From assembly GCA_017302015.1 (NCBI GenBank), contig JAFLEE010000153.1, forward strand, positions 1-5,496: a stretch of DNA of 5,496 nt, read 5' to 3'. Within the stretch, counting starts at the first letter, position 1. Each line of letters opens with the position of its first letter. Below, one piece after another: positions 1-5,496 of this stretch. Position numbers and translations under genes: made by a program. A model generated the notes under the pieces. The model had not been told where the DNA came from, ran no database searches, and saw nothing but the letters and a program-made list of their open reading frames with translations. This DNA comes from Spirochaetota bacterium. GTDB taxonomy: Bacteria; Spirochaetota; UBA12135; COTS27; JAFLEE01.

Positions 1-594
1 GTTCACGGCGCGAAGTTTCAAAACGCGGAAGAGGAACCACCAGGGAAGGACCCCCGCCACGTCGAAGTAGTGGAGGCGCGTGACATGGAACCCCGCGGCC
101 TGGACGGCGGCGCCCAGGTCGGGTTTCTGGTAGCGCCGGAAATGGCCCACCGCCCGATCGTTGGTGCCGTAGAGCCATCGCAGGGCGGGGACGAATATCC
201 CGAGTTGCCCCCCCGATTTCAGGAACCGGGCGGCGCGGACCAATTCCCCCGCGTCATCCTCGATGTGTTCGAGGACGTTGATGTAGAGGACGGTATCGAA
301 CCGGCCCTCATAACTCGGGGGTAATTGCGCGAGGGTTTCGGCACGGCACTCGCAGCGCGGGTCCGAGGCGACGGCGTTTTGGAGCGCGGGGTGGAGATTG
401 AGCGAAGGCTCCAGGCAGACGAGATCCCGAATCCCGGTCTCCAGGAGCACCCGGGAGAGGTTGCCGCTGCCGGCCCCGACTTCCAGGATCGAGGCGCCCA
501 GGGCGGGCTTCACGGCTTCGTGGATCCAACGGGCATAGCCCGGGGCGGCGCCCATCGCTTCGAGGTCGCGCTCCTCGTAGACGGGGCGGGGCAA
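1..594 (-). CDS. Class I SAM-dependent methyltransferase (3' end beyond window)
   Basis: This is a partial gene: 198 codons are visible and the frame stays open to base 1, so the C-terminus is missing. It should transfer a methyl group from S-adenosylmethionine in the cytoplasm; the substrate is unknown. Counting from a TTG at 594, motif I is LEVGAGSGNLS at residues 37-47, the acidic residue ending strand 2 is E62 (CLEPS), and FDTVLYINVLEHIEDD at 99-114 matches the motif around strand 4 of the Methyltransf_11/23-like group. GQLGIFVPA (129-137) and GHFRRY (150-155) follow as expected. The start is uncertain. The first in-frame ATG is at 555, but YEERDLEAM just before it resembles the conserved N-terminal helix of these enzymes, so I prefer TTG 594 (TTG 612 is also possible). 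No clear Shine-Dalgarno is visible. It begins 5-22 bases after the upstream stop codon, suggesting co-transcription and translational coupling with the membrane-protein gene. Such enzymes often accompany glycosyltransferases in polysaccharide loci. The family call is firm; the role is not. Confidence 0.88.
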   Translation of the reverse strand, partial: MPRPVYEERDLEAMGAAPGYARWIHEAVKPALGASILEVGAGSGNLSRVLLETGIRDLVCLEPSLNLHPALQNAVASDPRCECRAETLAQLPPSYEGRFDTVLYINVLEHIEDDAGELVRAARFLKSGGQLGIFVPALRWLYGTNDRAVGHFRRYQKPDLGAAVQAAGFHVTRLHYFDVAGVLPWWFLFRVLKLRAVN

Positions 595-616
595 GGATGC
601 GTGCGTCGCCAAGGGA

Positions 617-2632
617 TCAGGGAAGGGCGTAAAGATAGGTTGAACCGATGCGCGCCAGGGGAACGCTCCCGGCGCAGAAGCCGTCGCTCTCGGGCCGGGC
701 GATGATGAGGAGGTGGGTCGCGCCCATCTTCGCGAAGCCGGCCTTGAAGTCGGCGAGCGTGGAACCGGCATGGATGGTTTGGTCGAAGGACCGGTCGGCG
801 TAGCGCCCCTTCTTGACCGAGTGGGTGTTGAGTCGCCCGAACACGGTATGGTGGAACGAATCGCCGCGAACGAAAGAGTAATAATTGCGGCTTTTGCCCC
901 ACGTCGCGCTATAGGGGTTGAGGTTGGCGATGCAGGCCCCCTCGGGAAGTTTGCGCAGGACCGTCTTGGCCATGCGGATATCAGAATGGGTGGTGAAGAC
1001 CGAAACGGGCTTGGGATCGAATCCGGGGAAGAGGAAGAGGATCCAGAGTAGGAGGAAGCTCGAGAGGACCCAAGCGTTTTTTGCCGGGGAGGCCTTCTTC
1101 AGAAGGAAACCCGCCGCGAGCGACAGGGACAAGATGAGGGGGCCGACCACCGTGAATCCCTTCTGGAAGGTGGCGGTGTAATTGAAGCGGACCGTATCGC
1201 CGAAGGCCCCGTTGAGCGCGCATCCCCCGAGAAACCAAAAAAGGATGGCCCCGACCGCCCAACGCAATTCTGGGCTTTCCCCGCGGAATCGGGGAAGGAA
1301 GGGGACGGCCAATACCGCGAGGAAGGGCCATAAATGATGGGTGTCGAAATCGAGCCAAAAAAGCACGTTCCTGAAAAAGGTCGCCGGCGTCAGGGCTGCG
1401 AGCATGAGGGCCGGTTGGCTCGGTTCCGTGCTCCCCGCCATCGTGGCGAAATAGAGGTACGCCACGGCGAGGAAGGACAGGCCGGCCACGGCCCACAGTC
1501 GCGGCGGCCAAGAGCGGCGCGCCAGGGGGCGAAGCCACCAGAAACCGTAGGCGAAAGCGAACGAGACGGTGACGATGGGCTGGAGGAATCCGCTCGCCCC
1601 GAGGCAGAGCGTGGCCAGGAGGAATTGGTCCCGCAGCAGGAGGCGGATCATGGCGATGCCGAGGACGAAGGCCAGCATATCCTGGACGACCCCGCCCGAG
1701 AACCCGAAGGCGCCGGTGAGCGTGGTCGTGAGGGTGAAGAGCAGGGCCACCGCCCCGTGGCCGCCGAGCTCCTTGGCGAGGCGCCAAAGATTGAGCACAA
1801 GGAGCGCGAAGGTGAGGAGCCAAAGGAGGAGGAGCACCTCGCTCCCGGCGAGGTTGAGGGAATGCGCGACGGCCCAGGCGAGGGACGGGAGGCCCGCCGG
1901 GTAGCGGACGGCGAAGGTCTCGCCCTGCAGGCCGGTGGCCACGTGGGAAAGCGATTGGCCCTGGAAGAAGAACCCGAGGAGTTCGGACATGCTGTTGATA
2001 TCGCAATCGGGGGGCGCCGGCGTGAACAGGTAGGGGAGCACGGGGAGCGCGATGACCACGACGGCCAGAACTCCCTCCCATCGCTCGGTGGGGGAGCGGG
2101 GGGCGGCGGCGGGCGCATGGCGTCGGCGCCAAAGGGAACGCCCGATCAAGGCGAGGCATGCGAGGGCGAGGAGGAGGTGGGTGATCGGGCTAGGCCGGGG
2201 GATGAACGCTTGGGCTCCGGCCCAGGTCGCCAGGGTGGCGAGGAAGCAGAGACCGGCGACCCCCAGGGAGATCTCGAGGATGGGTTCGCCGCGCACTGGG
2301 CGCAGCAAGCCCCCCAACCGGGATAGGCCCCAGCCGAGGATCGCCAGATCGCCCGCCCAGGCGAGGAAGGCGAGCGGGGAGTCATAGGCGTAACCGTCAA
2401 ACGCGCGAAGGACGAAAGGGATGAGGGCGAGAACGGCCAACCCCGCCCAGGCGACCAGTGGGGCGAAGCGCGCGCGGCGGTACCGGTAGAGCAGGATCAA
2501 GACGAGGATCAGCAGCAGGATCGCGGGAAGGTTCGTTCGGGCCAGGTGGACCTTTTCGAGGAAGCCGGGATTCTGGAGGTAGGGTTCCAGTCCGAGGGCG
2601 AATCGCTGAGACCAATGCGCGAGGGAGTCCAT
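617..2632 (-). CDS. Polytopic membrane protein, possible GT-C-type glycosyltransferase, with C-terminal soluble domain
   Basis: This complete 671-residue integral membrane protein was not recognised as a named gene. Hydrophobic segments lie near residues 34-50, 56-75, 85-105, 119-140, 150-167, 186-203, 263-282, 293-311, 316-333, 336-358, 379-397, 432-447, 457-475, 494-511 and 520-536. A soluble tail of about 130 residues (540-671) ends in TYLYALP. After the sixth helix comes a long polar loop with acidic PPDCDINS (207-214) and then RYPAGLPSLAWAV (243-255). An acidic motif followed by a 'YP-G' stretch recalls the first extracytoplasmic loop of GT-C glycosyltransferases and DUF6541-like proteins, where the acidic residues act in catalysis. 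Here this is inference from layout. The start at ATG 2632 lacks an obvious Shine-Dalgarno, but the charged stretch and first helix that follow fit a true N-terminus. It lies 73 bases after another membrane-protein gene and just before the methyltransferase, suggesting a shared operon for envelope glycan synthesis. A flippase, polymerase or ligase role is not excluded. The ORF is near certain; the function is tentative. Confidence 0.85.
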   Translation of the reverse strand: MDSLAHWSQRFALGLEPYLQNPGFLEKVHLARTNLPAILLLILVLILLYRYRRARFAPLVAWAGLAVLALIPFVLRAFDGYAYDSPLAFLAWAGDLAILGWGLSRLGGLLRPVRGEPILEISLGVAGLCFLATLATWAGAQAFIPRPSPITHLLLALACLALIGRSLWRRRHAPAAAPRSPTERWEGVLAVVVIALPVLPYLFTPAPPDCDINSMSELLGFFFQGQSLSHVATGLQGETFAVRYPAGLPSLAWAVAHSLNLAGSEVLLLLWLLTFALLVLNLWRLAKELGGHGAVALLFTLTTTLTGAFGFSGGVVQDMLAFVLGIAMIRLLLRDQFLLATLCLGASGFLQPIVTVSFAFAYGFWWLRPLARRSWPPRLWAVAGLSFLAVAYLYFATMAGSTEPSQPALMLAALTPATFFRNVLFWLDFDTHHLWPFLAVLAVPFLPRFRGESPELRWAVGAILFWFLGGCALNGAFGDTVRFNYTATFQKGFTVVGPLILSLSLAAGFLLKKASPAKNAWVLSSFLLLWILFLFPGFDPKPVSVFTTHSDIRMAKTVLRKLPEGACIANLNPYSATWGKSRNYYSFVRGDSFHHTVFGRLNTHSVKKGRYADRSFDQTIHAGSTLADFKAGFAKMGATHLLIIARPESDGFCAGSVPLARIGSTYLYALP

Positions 2633-2705
2633 GCTGATTGGCGGCGATTGTACTATCCGCTGATCGGGCGGCGGTGGTCCTTCCGCTCCAGGCGTACCGG
2701 GACGC

Positions 2706-4478
2706 TCATGGGATGCGGTAGTAGACGTAGTCGGCGTTGCTGAGCACCGGCGTGAGGGCCAGGCGCGTCGACGGACGCGCGATCACGTTGGAGAAACCGT
2801 AGCGCAGGGAGAGCGATCGCCACTCATCCAGGCTCCGATTGCTGAAGGTGGCCCGGTGCCTGAGGCTCCCTTCATACGCCTGATCCCCGGTGGGCTTCCC
2901 GGTGAAATCGACCCCGTAGAGCTCGTGGATGGCCTCGGTGGCGGCAACGGCGTAGCGGGGGAGGTAGACCACCGCGTTCCATCCGTTCACCACGATGGGC
3001 CGGCCCGTCTTGTATTGGAGGAAGTGGCAATCGGAGGCGGTGAGGATGGGACCCGGATCGGCGTGGACCTTCTTCCAGAAGGGATCGTTTCGGAAGTTCT
3101 GCATTTCGTAGGCGACGGTCCCCGCCCGGACGTTCTGGATCCCCTGATAAACGGGGACGGCCAAGGCGATGGAGAGAAGCAGCGCCCAGGCCCACCGGTG
3201 GAGGCGTCGGCGGCTTGGGGGTTCCCATCCCTTGGCGAGCAGGGCCACAAAACCGATCGCGAGCAGCGCGGCCAAAAAATACAGGCCGGTGGAGGGCACT
3301 TGCCAGGGATTGGGGGGCAGGCTACGCGTCTGCAGGAGAAGGAAGGTCCCGGCGAAGAGGGGGAAGACCGGGAACTCGCGATCGCCGAAGCGCGCCTCGG
3401 CCAGCGCGAGCAGGGCGAGCGCCAAGGGTACGAACAGCATGATCGGGATCCCCATCACGCGACCCGGCATCAGAAAAAGGAGCGGCGTCGGCTGGAGGTG
3501 GAACGGCAGATGGGAAAGCAGGGCCAGCGAAAGGGCCATCGCGATGGAAACGAGCAGGAAGCCCCATAGGCGTCCGGCGGACCGGGAAAGGCCCCCGTTC
3601 CGCAGCAGGAGCCCGAAGGCGCCGAGGCTGGCGAGGAGCAGGAGCGAAAGGCTGAAACCGGTGGCGCGCAGGGGCACGGGGGCGCGGTGGCCGTCCCAGA
3701 ATTGGGCGAAGGATCGGAAGATGAGTTGGTATTGGGCCATGGAGAACGTCGGCGCCTGGGCCATGAGGGGCCGCGTCGAGGCCCAATGCGCCGCGTAGCT
3801 GAGCGCGCTGAGGGCGAGGCCCGCGCCGAGCGCGATGAGGAGCGGCCGCGGGGGGCGGCGATCGATGAAAAGGACGTCGATCGCGAAGAGGAGGAGGACC
3901 GGGAACAGGAGCACGAACCAGCTGACATGCACGCAGGCCAGGAGCCCGAAAAGAAAAAGGCCCCATCGCTTTCGCTCCGAGGCGAGCAGGGCCATGATCC
4001 AGAAGACGAGGCCCAGGCCGAAGGTGCCGTTGGAGTGGGTGTAATTGACGATCTCGACGGGGTAGGTGAGGCCCCATCGGTGCAGTCCGGTGACGAGGAG
4101 GAGGGCCGGGCCGAGGAGGGCCACGCGCGCGCTGCGGGTGAGGACGTACACCAGGGCATAGAGCCCCGAGACGATGAGGAGGGCGGCGGTTGCGGAGATG
4201 GCCAGGCTGAGGAAGGACTCGGTCAGCCACGGAATTTGCCACGCGAGCAGGGCCGCCGGCACCTGGTTGAGCAGGCACCAACTTTCGGCGCCGCAGATCA
4301 TGTCGTAGGTCAGTTTAGGCCAGGCCACGACACGTGCGATGACTTGGGTCGATTCGACGGAGGCCTGGGCGGTCGCGTGGAAGAGGCCTACGGCGGCGCC
4401 CCAGAGGCAGATGAGCCAAAGTCCGGCCGACGCCTTCCGTGATTCGATTTGAGCCCAAATGCGCGAGAGCCGCTCCAT
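2706..4478 (-). CDS. Polytopic membrane protein of unknown function with C-terminal soluble domain
   Basis: This complete 590-residue integral membrane protein belongs to no family I can name with certainty. The N-terminus is short and charged, followed by about 12 hydrophobic segments near 18-35, 91-112, 118-132, 150-167, 172-198, 212-230, 273-292, 303-322, 344-360, 370-383, 396-415 and 428-444. A polar loop (36-90) separates the first two. A soluble domain fills 445-590. Within the helices, NYTHSNGTFGLGL (145-157) and CVHVSWF (182-188) keep polar and histidine residues inside hydrophobic surroundings, the kind of place where active or lipid-sugar sites occur. The soluble part contains SDCHFLQYKTGRPIVVNGW (482-500), ELYGVDF (519-525) and a YVYYRIP terminus. 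The large first loop, helix bundle and soluble tail resemble GT-C glycosyltransferases, but no catalytic acidic motif is obvious. ATG 4478 is supported by AGAGAGGA ending three bases upstream. Its neighbours, a YfhO-like protein and a second large membrane protein, point to cell-surface glycan or lipid modification. That role is inferred. Confidence 0.85.
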   Translation of the reverse strand: MERLSRIWAQIESRKASAGLWLICLWGAAVGLFHATAQASVESTQVIARVVAWPKLTYDMICGAESWCLLNQVPAALLAWQIPWLTESFLSLAISATAALLIVSGLYALVYVLTRSARVALLGPALLLVTGLHRWGLTYPVEIVNYTHSNGTFGLGLVFWIMALLASERKRWGLFLFGLLACVHVSWFVLLFPVLLLFAIDVLFIDRRPPRPLLIALGAGLALSALSYAAHWASTRPLMAQAPTFSMAQYQLIFRSFAQFWDGHRAPVPLRATGFSLSLLLLASLGAFGLLLRNGGLSRSAGRLWGFLLVSIAMALSLALLSHLPFHLQPTPLLFLMPGRVMGIPIMLFVPLALALLALAEARFGDREFPVFPLFAGTFLLLQTRSLPPNPWQVPSTGLYFLAALLAIGFVALLAKGWEPPSRRRLHRWAWALLLSIALAVPVYQGIQNVRAGTVAYEMQNFRNDPFWKKVHADPGPILTASDCHFLQYKTGRPIVVNGWNAVVYLPRYAVAATEAIHELYGVDFTGKPTGDQAYEGSLRHRATFSNRSLDEWRSLSLRYGFSNVIARPSTRLALTPVLSNADYVYYRIP

Positions 4479-4481
4479 TGA

Positions 4482-4489
4482 TCCTCTCT
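4482..4489 (-). promoter_or_regulatory. Ribosome binding site for the 590-residue membrane protein
   Basis: On the minus strand AGAGAGGA lies just upstream of ATG 4478, separated by TCA. The core GAGG is about four bases from the start codon, slightly close but workable. It is the clearest Shine-Dalgarno-like sequence in the window and supports 4478 as the start; the starts at 2632 and 594 have no comparable site. Confidence 0.45.
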
Positions 4490-4512
4490 ATAACATCCCG
4501 CTTCTCAGGCTG

Positions 4513-4524
4513 ATTGGGCCCAAT
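4513..4524. promoter_or_regulatory. Perfect 12-bp palindrome ATTGGGCCCAAT, possible operator
   Basis: ATTGGGCCCAAT is a perfect palindrome between the candidate TATAAT and the start codon of the 590-residue protein. It would fall about 10-25 bases after a transcription start set by that -10 box, a usual place for a repressor site. No matching regulator gene is in the window, and a single copy is present. The palindrome is seen directly; the operator role is inference. Confidence 0.25.
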
Positions 4525-4541
4525 GCACAAGAGTGTTGGGG

Positions 4542-4547
4542 ATTATA
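4542..4547 (-). promoter_or_regulatory. Candidate -10 hexamer (TATAAT) upstream of the 590-residue membrane protein
   Basis: A perfect TATAAT on the minus strand lies 63 bases before the ATG at 4478, in the only relatively A+T-rich stretch of the intergenic gap. No convincing TTGACA-like -35 box or extended -10 TG is seen at normal spacing, so any promoter would be weak, activator-dependent, or use another sigma factor. If used, transcription would begin near 4535 and read the 590- and 671-residue membrane-protein genes and the methyltransferase apart from the YfhO-like gene. In a region this GC-rich an exact match is suggestive only. Confidence 0.35.
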
Positions 4548-4583
4548 TCTTGCGCGAAAGGCGCGCTCCGCGGCGGCCGTACT

Positions 4584-5496
4584 TCAGGGGCGCCCCAGGC
4601 GCCCCCGGCGCGCGGAGGCTGCCCAGGCGAAGGCGATCGCGCCCAATGAGAGAAGAAGCAGTGACCAATAGGCCGCGAGGATGGCGAGGGCCCCCCACCC
4701 CGGGCGGAAGGCGACGGAGACCCGATGCTCGCCGGAGGGGATGCCCATGCCGATGAACAGGGCGTTCGCATCGAAGAGGGGGGCCGGTCGGCCGTCGATC
4801 TCCGCGCGCCAGCCCGGGTGGTGCTGCTGGGTGAACAGGAGGTTCACGCCGCCCGGGGGAACGTCCACCCTGAGATCCAGCCGATTCGGGCCGAGCGCGA
4901 ATGCGGTGATCCGCGAGAGGGCCGCGTTCGAGGCGGGAACCCCCTCGAGCCAACCGCGCTGGTCCCGGTAGGCCATCAGGCGACCGTTCGACAGGGCGAG
5001 GACCGGGAGCACGCGGGCATCGACCCAGGCGTTATCGCTGGAGAAGGAGGCGCGCCGGGGCCGTTCGACGAGTTCTGGCGTCCCGGCGAACGAGGCGATG
5101 TTCGACATGAACGGGGCCCTCTTGAAGTAGAAATATACGGGTTCCCCGAGGGGGTGGTACCAATCGGTGAGGGGCACCTTTCGGTAGACCCAATCGCGGA
5201 TGTCGAACGCGAATTCCTTGCGCGGATAGACCGTGCGCCCGTTGGTCGCCACGACGGGGCGGACGACCCGGTCCCGGGAGAGGGAGACCTCTTCATTCGT
5301 GCGGAAATTATAGAGGAAGGCCTGGTTTTTCTTGTAGACCGCCCGGCGGTCGGAGAACAGGAGGAGGAACAATAAAACGACGGAGACGACGCGGACCCAC
5401 GGAAGGCGGAGGTCGGCGACGAGGAGGGCGAGCAGGAGGCATGCGAGGGCCGGCGAGGGCGGCGCCGAGGCGGGGCCTCCGGCGAGCGCGGCGTAG
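4584..5496 (-). CDS. YfhO-like membrane protein, C-terminal part (5' end beyond window)
   Basis: This is a partial gene: 303 residues are visible before the TGA at 4584-4586. The frame continues unbroken through the right edge, so the true start and most membrane helices lie outside; the TTG at 5372 is internal, not a start. Numbered from the first visible residue, a hydrophobic segment spans about 33-48, a soluble region 49-265 and a final helix about 268-290, ending in a short basic tail (ARRGRLGRP). HHPGWRAEIDGRPAP (225-239), FDANALFIGMGIPSGEH (241-257) and AFRPGW (262-267) match the C-terminal pattern of YfhO-type proteins, PGW-A-x-DG, then a hydrophobic 'AN-F-G' stretch, G-H and an x-P-x turn before the last helix. 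YfhO proteins are GT-C-fold membrane proteins. Bacillus YfhO is implicated in lipoteichoic-acid glycosylation, and many homologues sit in envelope polysaccharide loci. The acceptor and donor here cannot be told from this fragment. The family call is good; the precise activity is unknown. Confidence 0.85.
   Translation of the reverse strand, partial: YAALAGGPASAPPSPALACLLLALLVADLRLPWVRVVSVVLLFLLLFSDRRAVYKKNQAFLYNFRTNEEVSLSRDRVVRPVVATNGRTVYPRKEFAFDIRDWVYRKVPLTDWYHPLGEPVYFYFKRAPFMSNIASFAGTPELVERPRRASFSSDNAWVDARVLPVLALSNGRLMAYRDQRGWLEGVPASNAALSRITAFALGPNRLDLRVDVPPGGVNLLFTQQHHPGWRAEIDGRPAPLFDANALFIGMGIPSGEHRVSVAFRPGWGALAILAAYWSLLLLSLGAIAFAWAASARRGRLGRP
4587..4605 (-). other. Perfect GC hairpin abutting the YfhO-like gene's stop codon
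   Basis: Read on the minus strand, GGGGCGCC-TGG-GGCGCCCC forms an uninterrupted 8-bp stem with a 3-base loop, all G or C in the stem. It lies within the last codons of the YfhO-like gene and is followed directly by its TGA. No T-run follows, so it is not a classical intrinsic terminator. It could slow or end transcription with another factor, protect the 3' end of the message, or be a by-product of GC-rich arginine/glycine/proline codons. The inverted repeat is certain; its function is not. Confidence 0.4.

Noticed and set aside
981-2159. Minus-strand open frame of 392 codons overlapping the 671-residue gene in another frame
   Set aside because: The product is dominated by Arg, Pro, Gly and His with no membrane or fold signal, typical of an alternate frame in GC-rich DNA.
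1334-2326. Long plus-strand open frame of 330 codons opposite the 671-residue membrane-protein gene
   Set aside because: Its translation is low-complexity, rich in Glu, Gly and Arg, with no recognisable domain. It mirrors the hydrophobic codons of the true gene and is an antisense effect of high GC.
2646-2651. TACAAT-like -10 box just upstream of ATG 2632
   Set aside because: It lies about 14 bases before the start codon with no -35 match, leaving almost no leader. A read-through message from the upstream gene is simpler.
3322-4281. Minus-strand open frame of 319 codons within the 590-residue gene in another frame
   Set aside because: It is Pro/Arg/Ala-rich noise, while the overlapping frame gives a coherent multi-span membrane protein.
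4549-4563. Small inverted repeat GCGCG-CCTTT-CGCGC on the minus strand as a terminator
   Set aside because: The stem is only 5 bp and is followed by AAGATATAAT rather than a T-run; such repeats are common in GC-rich DNA.
2813-4640. Three copies of the octamer GCGATCGC (2813, 3378, 4633), resembling the cyanobacterial HIP1 repeat
   Set aside because: Three copies is above chance expectation, but all lie in coding sequence where such codon pairs are easily made. The window gives no other sign of a cyanobacterium.
4725-5375. Plus-strand open frame of 216 codons opposite the YfhO-like gene
   Set aside because: The minus strand encodes a clear YfhO-type C-terminal motif here. The plus-strand product is acidic, Gly/Glu-rich and featureless.

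Overview
The window is a gene-dense, GC-rich stretch (about 65% G+C by eye) of a bacterial chromosome. It carries four consecutive genes, all on the minus strand, so transcription runs from the right end to the left end. Nothing in it identifies the phylum with confidence. The composition, the TTG-type start likely for one gene, and the cluster of polytopic membrane proteins with a methyltransferase would fit many high-GC lineages.

In transcription order: (1) bases 5496 to 4584 hold the C-terminal part of a YfhO-like membrane protein whose N-terminus lies beyond the right edge. (2) A 105-base intergenic region (4479-4583) has a strong GC hairpin at the preceding stop codon, a TATAAT hexamer and a perfect 12-bp palindrome. 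(3) Bases 4478 to 2706 encode a 590-residue membrane protein with about 12 helices and a soluble C-terminal domain. (4) After a 73-base gap, bases 2632 to 617 encode a 671-residue membrane protein with about 14-16 helices and a soluble C-terminal domain. (5) Immediately downstream, bases 594 to 1 encode a class I SAM-dependent methyltransferase that runs off the left edge.

The best reading is a surface-glycan or lipid-linked-sugar locus. Three large multi-span proteins have the general build of GT-C-type, polyprenyl-phosphate-sugar-dependent glycosyltransferases (a helix bundle followed by an extracytoplasmic soluble domain). They sit beside a small methyltransferase of the kind common in polysaccharide and glycosyltransferase clusters. 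The YfhO-like and methyltransferase calls rest on recognisable motifs. The glycosyltransferase role of the two middle proteins is inferred from architecture and context only.

No tRNA, rRNA, CRISPR array, insertion sequence or phage gene was seen. The window looks like an ordinary cell-envelope region. The points of most interest are the two uncharacterised membrane proteins that share a C-terminal layout, and the compact intergenic control region at 4479-4605.
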